From Timema cristinae (Eukaryota; Arthropoda; Insecta; Phasmatodea; Timematidae): a DNA stretch of 64,000 bases. Below the pieces are notes generated by a model that saw nothing but the letters and a program-made list of their open reading frames with translations, was not told where the DNA came from and did no database searches. Below, piece by piece: positions 43,722 through 54,950 of this stretch. The stretch lies in assembly GCA_039000515.1 (NCBI GenBank), contig JBCFYV010000001.1:51195894-51259893 (forward strand), read 5' to 3'. A program made the position numbers and the translations under genes. Position 1 is the stretch's first letter. Each line of letters begins with the position of its first letter.

Positions 43722-44104
43722 GAAGTGGGAATGTAAGGGACGCGAGAAAAAAAACAGTGTTTAGTTTTTATATCTAAACAATTTTTTGGCCTAAATAAAT
43801 AAAATATGCTTCAATAGAAACATGGAGTTTAATTTTCTTCACATGCTTATGTCAATAGTTGTTGGATATCTGTCATAAGTATGGCGGTATTACCTAAAAA
43901 AAAACTTTAAATGAAGATAAAAAGTTGTCATTATATTCCAGGACATCATTGACAGATATTCAAGAACTATCAATATCACCATGTGGAGAAAATTAAGCTC
44001 CGTGTTTCTATTAAAGCATTATTATATTTATTTTGACCAAATATGGTTTGCTATATAAACTGAAAAACACAACTTTTCTCGCGTCTCCTACATCTTCTAC
44101 TTAA
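43722..44104. mobile_element. Palindromic MITE, copy 1 of 3
   Basis: The left arm starts AAGTGGGAATGTAAGGGACG and continues CGAGAAAA. The right arm, reversed, starts TTAAGTAGAAGATGTAGGAG and continues ACGCGAGAAAA. The two arms stay complementary for roughly 170 bp each (GTTTAATTTTCTTCACATG and its complement lie inside), so the whole element folds back. It is homologous to 55559-55961 and 61772-62152. It has no coding capacity. Confidence 0.87.
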
Positions 44105-45365
44105 GGCAAAAAAGCTCCTTAAACTTAATCATGTTCATCTTGAAGCATTATAATAGCAATATTGACACCTAAATAAATAAAATGAATTAATACAATATTT
44201 ACACAAAATAAAACATATGAAACTCAATTAAAAATAATATTTGTAAAGAATATAACCATTATAATGTATACATTAGTTTTGTGAGAAATTAAATTTAAGC
44301 TAAAACATTTCTAGTACAGTTATATTAATTATGAATTATACATTTTGACAAATATTTTATTTTGATAAGTATTGGAACTAATATTAACTTAATATGTTTT
44401 TATATGCTATGCATAGCAAATTTGTTAAATATATTAAAATAATATTATTAATAAACAATTTAAACATGTTATGTATGATATAATATAGATTAATTAAAGA
44501 TTAGTAAATAGATTTAAATTCATATTTTCTTATGTTATTTAAAAAAAATCGTGCCTTACCATTCGTTTGGTCTCTTTCTCCAAACCAATGATGAAGAATG
44601 ATTATTTTTTAAATATCAAGATATTTTAATTTCAATGTATCTCGCAACATTTTCAACGAAACAATCTGAAATGTCTTTAATTTTATACAAAACTTTAATC
44701 AATCTGAAATTTAAATAGTTAAAATAAGCATAATTTTCATGGTAACTAATTTTAATATACATTGTTAATGCACCCAATTTTAAATCAGTGGAATTAAATA
44801 TTCAATAACGAACACAAGTGTATAATTAAATATTTCATGACAAATAGTAGGCCTACATTATGTAATTAATTGTACCTCTAATAGGATGAGAGTTAAAAAA
44901 ATCACTTTCCCAAATTAGATAATGAATAATTAAAATAAACACAATATCCATGACAAAAAACCTTGCTGAGGTTGTAGGCTAATATAGTTGGTACAGCCAT
45001 CAAATAAGTCCAAGAATAGTAAATAAACATAATCGTATCTATATTAGAGGAGTGTGCGAAGTAAATTAGTATTCCGATTTGAAGCAATCTTGAATTGAAT
45101 GTATGGAATACTCTAGGAACCGAATTGAAGTTCAAATATTTTGTTGATAATTGTTATTTTGTGCTTGCAATGAGTGAACATAAATTAAGTATGCATTTTA
45201 TATTTCAATATGGTTATTGGTGAAGCAAGTTAAACTTTTGGAGTTTTGCAAACCCCTACTAGATTCTATAAATGCTTTAGTGCTATGATGACTAAGTCAA
45301 TAATTTAACCCAATTAATTTTAAATTAAATAGTAAGATTCTAGTAACCGACTAGTTACTTGTCCG
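44105..45365. other. Unassigned 1.3 kb, very AT-rich
   Basis: I see no gene, repeat or conserved motif. A 77-residue minus-strand frame (44902-45135) is not supported. Confidence 0.4.
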
Positions 45366-46016
45366 TTAGTTATTCCTCAGTTTTTTCAAGTACGGATGTT
45401 CTTTACCACCATTTATCAGTTTACTTTTGGTGTCTCTTGTAGAACTTGACAACATCTTAAGTCTATGCCTTTCTCTATCTATTAGAATACATTTCAATAA
45501 ATATAGTTTGTGATTTTCACATTTCATAAACCAAGTAGGAAAATATTTCATATTATTAGAGATAAATTCTTTTGTGATAATTTCTAAACGTTACCTTTCA
45601 TGACAAATGCTTCCGTAGATTTCTACAAATTTTTGTAACTGGAACTTACATACACTCCATAATTCAACAGAGGCTGGAGTTAGTTGTCCTAGGTCCAAGT
45701 TTGTTGAAGACTTTGTAGCTTAGTATGTTCTATAATGTGTAAGAATTTGGGCTTGAAAATAAACGTGATAGTTTTGATCCAGGAATTTTTCCTTGCAAGT
45801 TGGTCATTGAAATTTGTTCAAACAATGTTTGGCAGCATAACCTGAAAAATAATATGTGGCGTTATCTTCCAATAGTTGTGTAAGAGAAATATCAGTTGTG
45901 TTTTCTATATTAGAATTGGTAGCTGTTATTGACGTTAGATTTTCTTTTAAACTACCATTTTGTAGCTCGCGTGCAGCCTGAGTAGTATTAACATCACCTA
46001 TTGATGTTTGTGAAGT
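45366..46016 (-). pseudogene. P-element-like (THAP9-type) transposase fragment
   Basis: From about 45985 down, the minus strand gives TQLLEDN, ATYYFSGYAAKHCLNKF, then PTCKE after a stop, a damaged stretch, LTPASVELWSVCKFQLQKF, and finally an open stretch (45551-45366) with PTWFMKCENHKLYLLKC and RHRLKML. The order GYxAxxCLxKF..CxxC, LTPAS.ELW, then CxxHK..LL..I resembles the C-terminal part of P-element / THAP9-like DDE transposases in arthropods. I judge this by motif memory; a hAT relative is the alternative. Several stops and frame changes show it is dead, and the N-terminal part is missing. Confidence 0.55.
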
Positions 46017-46059
46017 TAAACTAAAAAATAGATGTTTCTTAGTGGTATTAAAACAAATC

Positions 46060-46100
46060 TGTCGAGGGAGGAGCTCCTTTTAAAAAAATAGCTTCTAGAG
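46060..46100 (+). repeat. 65-bp tandem array, part left of the hAT insertion
   Basis: GAGGGAGGAGCTCCTTTT followed by AAATAGCTTCTAGAG matches the unit of the array that continues at 47497. The hAT element separates the two. Confidence 0.6.
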
Positions 46101-47496
46101 CAGACGTGTCAAACTCATTTGACCTTAAGGAAAGCATTAAACATTTACAATAATGAGGGGGCCGCATTTCAGAAAGTTCAATATTGTCAGCATCTTAAAT
46201 GGGAAAATCTCAATTTAATATCCTTACTATAGTAAAAATAGAATTAAGATTACACAAAATGTTAATACTTACCCTATTTTTTTACCCCAAAAATTGAATC
46301 TTTATATTTGCATCAAATGTATGAGTGGCTTTAGATCTCTTGTTGAAGTCAAGTTCAAAATAGATGACAAATGTGAATCGGTAAATGTGATTGTTCGGAT
46401 GTTTGTTCCTTTTCATGAGCGAAAACACACTTGTGTGCTGACAAATATTGTACATACTTTGTAATGATATTGATTTGCATCCCTCTAAAATATGTAAAAA
46501 GTCATGGATGAAGGTAATTTTTCTTTTAAGTAACATATGTAGCTGTAGATATCCTTTTATGATTCATCCATGAAGAAATACGCGCTTCTTAGAAATAATG
46601 TGAAACGTAGTACACCATTAAAATATATTTTTTACACAATTTTTCCTGTTAAAAGAACAACTCCGCAGTATTTGGCAAAGGACGCTAATTCCCTACACCA
46701 ATAAGAAGCTAGCCTTCACAACACCTGTCCCCAGGACTCTTTCTATTAGTTAGTTTCTACCCTGTTGACGAAGGGATCAAGAGGCAAGGGGTATGTCATA
46801 TATAAGCCGTTTGTGCGTATAATTAAGGCATCCAAGCAGCAACACGGACAAGTCGCACAAGCCACGTCACATAAGTCAGTCAGGCACAAGCAACGCAGTT
46901 AGGGACTCATAAATGCACTAGCACTGGCTATCGCAGTTTAACACAGAATACAATAATTTACATTAATATCACAAGTGTGCTTTGATATAAATAATTTAAT
47001 TGGAGTATGTATAAGTAATCAACATATGTCATTTGAATAAACCGTGTGTGAATCAACAGCCATCAACAGTTCTCTTTCTTACATTTATTAATTATACCGA
47101 TTTAATTAGTGCTCGTCCACGGAGCAATTAACAGCTGGTTAAACGGTATCTAATCTGTATAGTGATGATAGGCGCTCGACCACGGAGCTATAGACAACCG
47201 AAATATTATTACAGCAATATTATATCTGGAATTAATCCGTATTGTTACAACTTTATGCGCAAATATAACCATTTTTGGGAATCGATCCTTAGTGAGTAAT
47301 GAGTAAAATTTGGTACACCAACCTTACCTAATATATTTTAGCAAATAATGACCAAATTCCAAATGTCATAATCTCAAATGTTGTATTCCTATTACTGTTT
47401 ATAAAAAGACGATTTGGGTCACATTTTATGGTGGTTCGTAAAAAGGTCCGCGTGCCGCACAGAATAATGGATCGGGCCGCAAGTTTGAAATGCCTG
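46101..47496. mobile_element. hAT element with perfect 8-bp target duplication
   Basis: TTCTAGAG flanks the element at 46093-46100 and 47497-47504. The termini are CAGACGTGTCAAACTC and, reversed, CAGGCATTTCAAACTTG, with GGGGCCGCATTTCAG and GCGGCCCGATCC further in. The 8-bp duplication and CAG start define hAT. Inside, a minus-strand frame (46282-46536) has no recognised domain. From about 46648 to 47230 an LTR-like block seems to be inserted. The element is non-autonomous as it stands. Confidence 0.88.
46648..47230 (+). mobile_element. LTR-like insertion inside the hAT element
   Basis: The block may start at TGTTAAAAGAACAACTCCG (about 46648). It contains TATATAAGCC (46799-46808), then a more GC-rich part, then AATAAACCGTG (47037, polyadenylation-like), and later GTGCTCGTCCACGGAGC (47111-47127) and GGCGCTCGACCACGGAGC (47171-47188). 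Such CTCGxCCACGGAG words are typical of the zone just after the 5' LTR of Gypsy-type elements. No gag or pol coding sequence follows. The ends are not secured by a target duplication. Confidence 0.5.
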
Positions 47497-48260
47497 TTCT
47501 AGAGCCACCTGAATTAAAGAAAAAAAATAGGGGAGGGCCACTACAAATTGTGTTTGAAAGCTCTTGGTTTCAAAAATGTTGCAGTAGAAGAGCACTTCAA
47601 ATATCTGCTAAAGGAATTTATAAAATAAATCCAGACGAGGATCATTTCAAATAACTTCTAAGAAGATCCAATTTTCAAAATATCAGCCGGTGAAGACCAC
47701 TTCTAAAGCTTCTAGAGGCATATAATTTTTGAGAAAAACTCAGGCTAGGAGTAATCTAAATAGCTTATAGTAGCATTCAAATTTCAAAAAATATCCGGGT
47801 ACCAAGATATCTTCAAATAGCTTACAGAAAATCGTAAATGGGGGAGGGGGGCGAACAGAGTGAGGTCTAATTAAAATAGCCTCTAGACTTTAGAGGCATC
47901 CGAATTTCAAAAATTTCCCAAAGGAGGACTACTTTAAATTGCTCTTAGAATGATCAAAATTTAAAATATATATATATTCGGAGGGAGGACTACTCTAAAT
48001 AGCTTTTAAAAGACCTTAATTTCCGAAATTGAGGTAGGAACCACTCCAAATTAGTGATAACGAAATCTAAGAATGGGGTGTAGGGGTATGCCATTGGGTC
48101 TCCGGTACTAAATTAGCCTTCTTCTAGTTGTATTTCATACTTAGCTAATATTCTTGAAATTGAAGCTGAAAGACTTGCATAAAATAGCTTCTATTTGTAT
48201 TCAATTTTCAAACATGTACCTGATAGGGGTCTCTTAAAATAGTTTCTAAATTCATCCAGT
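47497..48260 (+). repeat. Degenerate 65-bp tandem array
   Basis: AGGAGGACTACTCTAAATAG, CTTCTAGA, and ATTTCAAAAAT words recur about every 60-70 bp with many changes. The pre-insertion junction AAATAGCTTCTAGAG|CCACCTGAATTAAAG shows that the hAT element landed in this array. Confidence 0.7.
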
Positions 48261-48593
48261 TTAAACAAATTTGCTGGGATGGATGTAAATAGAATACTAA
48301 TAGACAACATATAATTTTTTTAAAATCCACATGCAATAGTGTTTGTGTAAATGCATAATTTCTAGCAGACTTTATCACAAAGTTGATTGGCATATGATGC
48401 ATGCTCTTAATATAGATTATAAATGTAAATAAGCAATATTTTAATGCTAATTTTAAAAATAACTGTGTGCGTACCATGTTTTATTGAAATTGGATAAAAT
48501 TATCACTATTAAAAAAAATCTAAATAACTAGTCCGTTAACAATGGCCAAAATAGGGCCTAGTAGAATATCAATATATTAATAATTTAATTCAA
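48261..48593. other. AT-rich spacer
   Basis: No gene is seen. The 89-residue minus-strand frame (48208-48477) has no motif. Confidence 0.4.
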
Positions 48594-48845
48594 CCCGCTT
48601 CGGTGGCCACGTGGTCTAACGTACTACTCTATTGTTGGACTAGACTGCTGAAGACGTGGAAGATCCGAGGTTCAGCCCCGGTTGGGTGCACTGAGGGTAG
48701 GTTTTCCTAAAGGGTTTTCCACTCTCCCTCCACGCAAATGTGGGTTAATTTCCTCTAATTAAGCCTTACTAATCCCTAACCCATTAGTGTAATTAGTACA
48801 TAGGGGCGTATAAACCGAACAGGTAGTGATACACAGTATTAAAAA
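48594..48845 (+). mobile_element. tRNA-derived SINE, family A, near full length
   Basis: It starts CCGCTTCGGTGGCCACGTGG, keeps TAGACTGCTGAAGACG, the B-box-like GAGGTTCAGCCCCGG, GGTGCACTGAGGGTAGG and CCCATTAGTGTAATTAG, and ends with the shared tail (AACCGAACAGGTAGTGATAC). The AAT tail has become A-rich. Confidence 0.88.
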
Positions 48846-48966
48846 AAATTAAAATTAATAAATGACAATAAATTTTGTATACATTTAATTTTTAATTTTA
48901 ATTTAGATGCACCAGACCTGGTTTATATGATCAATAGGAACAAAGTCATTTGACTTAAAATGATAT

Positions 48967-49050
48967 GTGTAGCGCAGTGTTTTCCAACCTTGAGGTCACG
49001 ATGTGTTCAGGGTGGGGTCGCAAGGTTTTTGAGGTTTTTTTATACTTATT
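48967..49050 (+). mobile_element. Possible hAT-type terminus
   Basis: GCAGTGTTTTCCAACCTTGAGG resembles the hAT terminus CAGTGGTTCTCAACCT. GGGGTCGCAAGGTTTTTGAGG follows, as in many non-autonomous hAT elements. No second end was found. Confidence 0.45.
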
Positions 49051-49354
49051 TTTAAGTGATTATAACAATTATAAGTAAATTAAAAATTAAAATATAAATG
49101 TACGTGGTTAAAATAATAGAAACTGTTAAGTTACTTATTTTTATTTTTGCTAGTTATCCAACTCTGGCAATAAGCTTTCTTGTATTTGGTTGAATAGCGC
49201 TGCTAGCTCAATTTCCGAAATATCTACCAGGCTCATTGATTCTCTTTTACGACCTTTTAGTCCCTTTCATGTAAACATTAACTAAGAAATTTCATATAAT
49301 TAAAACAAGTGTTAGTGATTAAGCGGGTTAAACATTTCTTGTGTTTGGTTTGGT

Positions 49355-49537
49355 TTGTTTGTAATGGAGAGGTCACTCACTATTCGAATACCAGCCGAAT
49401 GTACTAGGGGTGATTTTTCTAAATTATTTTCTCATATCCCTCCACGAAAATAAAGGTACATTTCCTTTTTCAATCCTATCTACCTCAATTGTGTAATTAA
49501 AGGTGGATATGCCAGACAGGTACTAAGACGAAGTGAA
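49355..49537 (+). mobile_element. tRNA-derived SINE, family A, degenerate
   Basis: It keeps the B-box-like TATTCGAATACCAGCCG, TCCCTCCACGAAAAT, and CAATTGTGTAATTAAAGG, and the tail CCAGACAGGTACTAAGACG. The A box is lost. Confidence 0.6.
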
Positions 49538-49949
49538 AAGATTAATCTATAAACCGGGATTAGAACGCTTGAAGGTTTTTAGATAACTTTGATTACCATT
49601 TTTTATTACTTCCATAGGCTTATATTTTAATAAATATGATTACCCAATTATGAAACGCTAACCTTAAGAATTGTAACGACAAGCTTTTTATTATTGTTGA
49701 AGAGTGACAAATGACCAAAATTGTTTATTTATATTGGATTTAAAAATCCCTGACTAAAGGTCGAATAAAGATTTTTTTTTAAATCTACACCATTATTGTG
49801 CTGATGTAAACGTTGCTGTAGATAAGTTTACATGAGGTTTTCTCTTATATTAAAATCTTGGCAATGCAAACCAATTTTATCGAGCCAAATATTTTCTAAT
49901 TTTTAGTATTTAAAAGGCTTATGAAATTGTTTTCCCATTGCGCCCCACG
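49538..49949. other. AT-rich spacer
   Basis: I see nothing to annotate. Confidence 0.4.
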
Positions 49950-50140
49950 ACCCAACCGGCCTATACGCATTGTATTAACAACACTCGAATAGAAATGGGG
50001 AATGTAGAGTTTTTAAGAAAGTCCACCCATATTTACGATCTGGCAGATTATAAAACAATATAAGAAATAGCACCCCGCTCTACACAGGGGGTTGAACCCC
50101 GAGTTCTCCGTCACTGACAAGCCGGACTAGATGAGCCTAA
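49950..50140 (-). mobile_element. tRNA-derived SINE, family A, degenerate
   Basis: The reverse strand has GGCTCATCTAGTCCGGCTTG, GACGGAGAACTCGGGGTTCA and the body-like TTTTAAAAACTCTACATTCC. The 3' end is reduced to CGTATAGGCCGGTTGGG. Confidence 0.5.
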
Positions 50141-50439
50141 TATTTATTAAATATACCTACTGATCCGGGTAATTTTATTTTCAAATTTGACATAAGTCTT
50201 ACGATAAGTATAGTTAAATGAAAGCCAAATTATCAACATCTACCACACCAAATTTACTACCAAAAGCTAAAATTGATGCAAATACTTTTGAATTAGAAAC
50301 AAAATTATTCCATATTAATTACTTAGACAGTTTAGTTTGTAAACAAAAGAGTTCATTAAATATAAAAGGTAATTTAAATTCTAAACTAAACTAGAATCCA
50401 TCCTTTACCAGACATAGATGGTAGTATTTCTTTTTCTCT

Positions 50440-50690
50440 CTAGCAATTATTGGTAATGTTGCTGTTTGGTGTGGTGGGTCAGTGATCCTGGTCGGGGGAA
50501 GGGGTAGGACAGGAGGGCACTACTGAGTGACATTGTAAGCACTTCTTCCTCGCCCTTGCAAATCTCTTTTTGGGACAGGTTTATTATCTTTTACAATGGT
50601 GACGGGTCATTTACAACGTTGCCAGTTCCTCTAAGAAAACCTACTCTACATCGGAACCTAAGTCTTATAATGAATGGTTTTGTGGCGCGA
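50440..50690 (+). repeat. Dispersed repeat copy 2 with a conserved reading frame
   Basis: This pairs with 9408-9640 (opposite strand). Shared words include AGCAATTATTGGTAATG-like, CACTTCTTCCTCGCCCTT and TTTTGGGACAGGTTTATT. The open frame reads SFWDRFIIFYNGDGSFTTLP and LRKPTL, then runs on to a TGA at about 50740. Between the copies the frame differs mainly at third positions or conservatively. I cannot name the protein. Confidence 0.55.
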
Positions 50691-50947
50691 AAACGCGAGT
50701 CTAAAATTGAAAGTACGTTTGCTAGCGCTCCTCTGCGGTGACTCGACAGAACTACAGTTTCCATTGTTCTAAAATGGACTGAGTTTTGCCCTATCCTTCG
50801 TTCCCTCTAGTGTTATTCCTTTCTCTATGATAGTATCTTCTATACAGTTTTGTGTATGTGACGCACTGGATTGTGTACTGAGTGACGTCACAAGATCAGC
50901 CAACCAGATGTCTTTCTCCTTCCGGCGCTACCTTCTTTTCTCTTTAG
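50691..50947. other. CpG-containing sequence between repeat and possible exon
   Basis: GAGTGACGTCACAAGATCAG at 50879-50898 contains a perfect CRE (TGACGTCA), and TTCCGGCGC at 50919 resembles an ETS site. Either this is a promoter or it is intron before the acceptor at 50947. The nearby 11105-11130 region has a similar CRE block. Confidence 0.35.
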
Positions 50948-51141
50948 TTTGATTGTACCTCAAGTTAAGGCTGCACGGGACTTACCCACACCGAATTTTT
51001 TTAACACGTGGCTACAGGAGCAGAATTTGACGGAGAATTCTAATGTATTCGTGCGCCACTGCACTCCTGCCATCTTTAGTCGTGTTATGGAAGCCATGGA
51101 AGAACAATATTCAAAGTTTTCAATCTCAAGCATCACTTGAT
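50948..51141 (+). CDS. Possible terminal exon of an unidentified gene
   Basis: CTTCTTTTCTCTTTAG ending at 50947 is a strong 3' splice acceptor. The following frame, with no nearby ATG, reads DLPTPNFFNTWLQEQNLTEN, SNVFVRHCTPAIFSRVMEAM and EEQYSKFSISSIT to a TGA at 51139-51141. Codon use and composition look like protein, not AT noise. AATAAA follows at 51204-51209. Together these suggest the last coding exon, with a short 3' UTR. I do not recognise the family. A transposon-derived exon remains possible, and upstream exons are not identified. Confidence 0.35.
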
Positions 51142-51689
51142 ATCGACTAATTACTGTTTGATTGAGTGGTTAGATCAGCATACATACCGAATCAAATGTA
51201 ACCCAATAAAAAAAAGCCTAATTAAATACCCCCACCCATAAAATAACAATAAAACCCAACTAGGTTGAGTTTTTAAAAATAACCCTGACTTTTCCGACCA
51301 AGTTGTAAAATATATGTTCCCACGTGCGCTGTTCGGTGGTTGGAATGAGACTAGACATGAATACATTCGAACCAGAAATTCCATCGCAGTTTTCTCCAAG
51401 CTTCTCTTGATTGAAAGTTATTTTTCACATTAAACAGCCCCGTCTATTGTTTATGTAATTAAAAAATTAAATTAATATCTCTAAAATCTTCCCAATTCCT
51501 GTGTTTTCTATTTTTATTTTTATCTTGTGTTTTACCAGCATTATGATATGCTTGTTGCTCAGACTTGTTCAGACTTCTTTGAGCAGAGCCTACGTGGAGG
51601 GCCACGTGGAGCTCACAGCATCCTCCTTCTAGCTGTCCTAAACTTGGAACAGACAAAACACTCACACCCCAGTCGTTAATTCATCACTG
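51142..51689. other. Unassigned 0.5 kb
   Basis: This contains the AATAAA signal at 51204. Two minus-strand frames (51175-51399, 51459-51665) lack recognisable domains. Confidence 0.4.
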
Positions 51690-51815
51690 TAAAAGGGAAA
51701 GCCCACATTTCATAATTGATAATTTTTTCGATCATGTCGGGAATCTAACCTGGGACCCTTAGCTTAGCAGGCATTAATGTTAACTAATGAGTTAAGGCAT
51801 CTTCTGGTGAATATT
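51690..51815 (-). mobile_element. tRNA-like SINE head, family C (copy 1)
   Basis: The reverse strand reads GATGCCTTAACTCATTAGTT, then GCCTGCTAAGCTAAGGGTCC, then CAGGTTAGATTCCCGACATG. The last contains a good B box (GGTTAGATTCCC). The same scheme, with the shared end ATTCCCGACAT, recurs at 61060-61160. The 3' part is not defined. Confidence 0.6.
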
Positions 51816-52120
51816 AGAGAACGCCGCAATATACGAGAGTAGATGAAGTTTAGGTCCAGATGAATAATTATTCAAGTTAAATGATGCCCTATGCGGGGAG
51901 TGAGATGGGCTCTTGGATTATAAACATAAGAGAACCAATATTTTTCAAATAATTAACATTCCTTGGCTATTTCTTGTGATCTTCCCATAGTATTTATTGT
52001 TATTATTATTATTGTTACTATTATTATCTCATTATTTAACCTAAATGTGAATATTTTAAAGTGTAAAACAATCACAAAATTTCAAAACATCAATATTTGA
52101 ATGTATAAAAAACATTCACT
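51816..52120. other. AT-rich spacer with ATT triplets
   Basis: A short interrupted ATT tract lies at 51990-52030. Nothing else is recognised. Confidence 0.4.
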
Positions 52121-52434
52121 CTGTGGTTCTCAACCATATCCTTATCATGGACCCCCTGAAATCAATGATAATTCGTAAGTGCCCCCCCCCCCCCTAATCT
52201 ACCCTGCCATGCTAGATGCAATCAAAAACATACCATACACTTCTAATACTCTACGTAAAACATTTCAAATTAATAAAATACAAAATTTGTTTATTTGGAC
52301 AGTAATGGAGAAAAAAAACTGATATACAAGCAAATTGTGAATATCAAATATTTGTATATGATATGAAAATACAAATAAAAAAATTGCTTTAAAATCTAGA
52401 TTTGTTTCACTGACCCCAGGTTGGGAACCTCTGC
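52121..52434. mobile_element. Non-autonomous hAT element
   Basis: CTGTGGTTCTCAACCATATC at the left and, reversed, CAGAGGTTCCCAACCTGGGG at the right are a hAT-type terminal repeat pair. GGACCCCCTGAAATCAATG and a run of 13 C (52182-52194) lie inside. The 8-bp duplication is not recognisable. The 67-residue frame over the right part is not coding. Confidence 0.75.
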
Positions 52435-53294
52435 TATAGTTCATTTGTAAATGGTTTCTGTGTGCCATATGTCATTAATAATTTTTTTATAAAATATTAC
52501 CAAACAAATACAGATTAGGATAGCCAGTGTTATATATTATTCACGTTAGTGTCAGGAGTTATAGTAGTTTGATACGTGTACCTCTTAATGTAATATTCCA
52601 TTCGATCCAAGCATATTTTCACATGACACGTAGCACAGAACTGTCACAATGGTTACGTAGTAGACAAGGAGACCATCTCGCACTGTAGTGCGTCAGGAAT
52701 ATGGAATCATTTATGTTTTATTTTTAATGGAGGGGGAGGTGGGGTATAATTATACGTGAGATAGAAAATACCCGGTATGTGGGTTAATCATTCCAGATCA
52801 CATGCAAGGGTGCCGGAACGTTTTTTGTCCAGGGTGTGGAGTGTGGGTAAGGGGTGGGGTCAAATAACGTAATGTACAGGCTAGGTTGGGTTGGGTAACA
52901 ATCACATAAGGGTATGTGCATATAGCCTGGCACAGCGCAGGAATAGAAGGAGTAGATTATATATATTTTATTTTCAGTACGTGATAATAAATATATAGAA
53001 TCACGATATTCCTTCAATTCACTGTGGTACCAAGCTACGTGAACGCCGCAAAAATTTTATTTTGAATTTATTTACCCGCAACATTGATAAAACATTACAT
53101 AACAAGTACAAAAAAATGGAAAGATGTACTGTACAACATATATTAAACACATATATGCTATATCATTTATTACTGTTTGAAAAAAAACTCTTTGGTGTTA
53201 TGACAAGACAATTTGCAGGAACTTGCACCAATTATTACCAAAATATCGATTTTATTTTTAAAAACATTGGAACTTTTTTAAATTGAAAGTTTAT
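52435..53294. other. Unassigned 0.9 kb
   Basis: AT-rich sequence with short frames (52784-53017 minus, 53062-53286 plus) of no known family. Confidence 0.4.
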
Positions 53295-53468
53295 GACGGG
53301 GAGATAAGAGTTCGAATCACAGCAGTGTTCAGTGGAGGTAGATTTCCTAAACGGGTTCCCACTCTCCTTCCAATCGAATGTGCATTGATTACCTCTAAAA
53401 TGCTTACTTCCTCATCCCTTCCCATTAAAGTAATTATCAAATATGCGTATAACCTGAACAGGTAAAAA
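53295..53468 (+). mobile_element. tRNA-derived SINE, family A, 5' part damaged
   Basis: ACGGGGAGATAAGAGTTCGA holds the B box. The body follows (GTTCCCACTCTCCTTCC, CATCCCTTCCCATTAAAG) and ends with GCGTATAACCTGAACAGGTA. The A-box half is gone. Confidence 0.75.
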
Positions 53469-54740
53469 GTTTGTTTGTAAATAACCTACTAATATTTTCC
53501 TCTCGCTACCCCCACACCCCGCGATTCATACTCTCCGTTCAAACCCTTATAATTGTAACCGGTTCAAAGAGAGCAAATCCCCACATGAGACACCTGGATG
53601 CATGTCATTTAAGGCCATTGGCTTTGCAGTGTGTCGACAACTTGTTGCTATTAAAGTCCTCGGTGTAGGATCATCGTTTATTGTTTATGGCATACCAACT
53701 TTTTCTTCGCCTTTATATAAATAAAAAAGTTTGTTTTACTGCCGTGCTTAAAAGCCATGGAATTAGCCAATATAAATAGATAGCCTTGCCTTAAACCATT
53801 ACAGTAAAAATCATATTTTTATAGAAAGGCAAAAAAAAAAAGGGTTTGTAACCAATCAACAAGAAATATGAATGTAGAAAATTGCATTAGCTCTTTACAA
53901 TAATACTATAAAGGGTATCTCGAACTTTATTTTAGTATTTCGTTGTGAAAATACTCATGAATTAAATACATGGTTTACCCATTTTTGGCATGCCATTGAA
54001 TTACACGTTTGGACTTTATTCTCATTTTCATTTCAAAAGATGAAATTCAGCGCAAATTCAGGGGCTTTTGAAGAGACATTATATTTAACCTAGAAATCAA
54101 CAATCTTACTTTAATTTATTCCACTATGATGTAACTTCTAGAGAGTTTCACTGTGTAACCAGTCAAAGTAAAGCTGATACCTTTCGGGCAAATGGAAGAT
54201 ACAACTTTAAAAACTAGCATACATTAGTAAATCAATTACGTCACCACTAATTACTTGTATAGGAATGATTTTCTTTTACTGCAGACGAGTCACAGAATGT
54301 TCCAGAGTCAAACTAGCCTTCTACGTGTGAATTCTTAAGCAAAATGAATTAATACATTTAAAATGAGTAATGAAGTATAAACATATTTTTGCTTTAATAA
54401 AAGAGTTATTAAATTCTAATAGCTATCACAAATTTGTTGCCGGTTTGCAAGTTGAGGGAATCCCTGAGTGAACCACAAACCATTCAGCACCATGAACATA
54501 GTTCAAAACCTCGATTTCTCGATTCGTCCAAAGCATACATTATATCTTCCTCATGGTGCATAATCTTAGTCACAATGTTCTGATTATAGGTGCATAAGGA
54601 CAGTGTACCTTTAGTTTCTCCTGAAAGGTGGCAAAAATGGTTACGTTATATCACAGGTGATTAGATGTTGCCATAATTAAATCGGTTAAAGAAAGACCTT
54701 TTAAAGTAAAAGGATTGTACAAGCAAAACTATGTATATTA
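53469..54740. other. Unassigned 1.3 kb
   Basis: AT-rich, without recognisable gene or repeat. One short frame (53471-53668) is unsupported. Confidence 0.4.
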
Positions 54741-54783
54741 TTATTAGCACCACGTCTTACTACCCATCCAGGTTATAACGCAC
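54741..54783 (-). mobile_element. SINE 3' end, severely 5'-truncated
   Basis: ATTATTATTAGCACCACGTC followed by TTACTACCCATCCAGGTTAT is the shared tail of families A and B with nothing of the body. TATGTCTATTATC beyond it resembles TATGTATATTATTA before it, a possible decayed target duplication. Confidence 0.6.
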
Positions 54784-54950
54784 AAATATGTCTATTATCA
54801 GACATAGCAATCAAGGGGGGTGTTGTACTGTATTTCGGTTGCTTTATTGAATGACTACAGAGCTTGAACTATTGTAATAGGACTTTTTTTTTAACCTGCT
54901 AAATTTCTTGACCATACTTTAATCGTGAGAGTTCGTGTGGTGATATGAGC

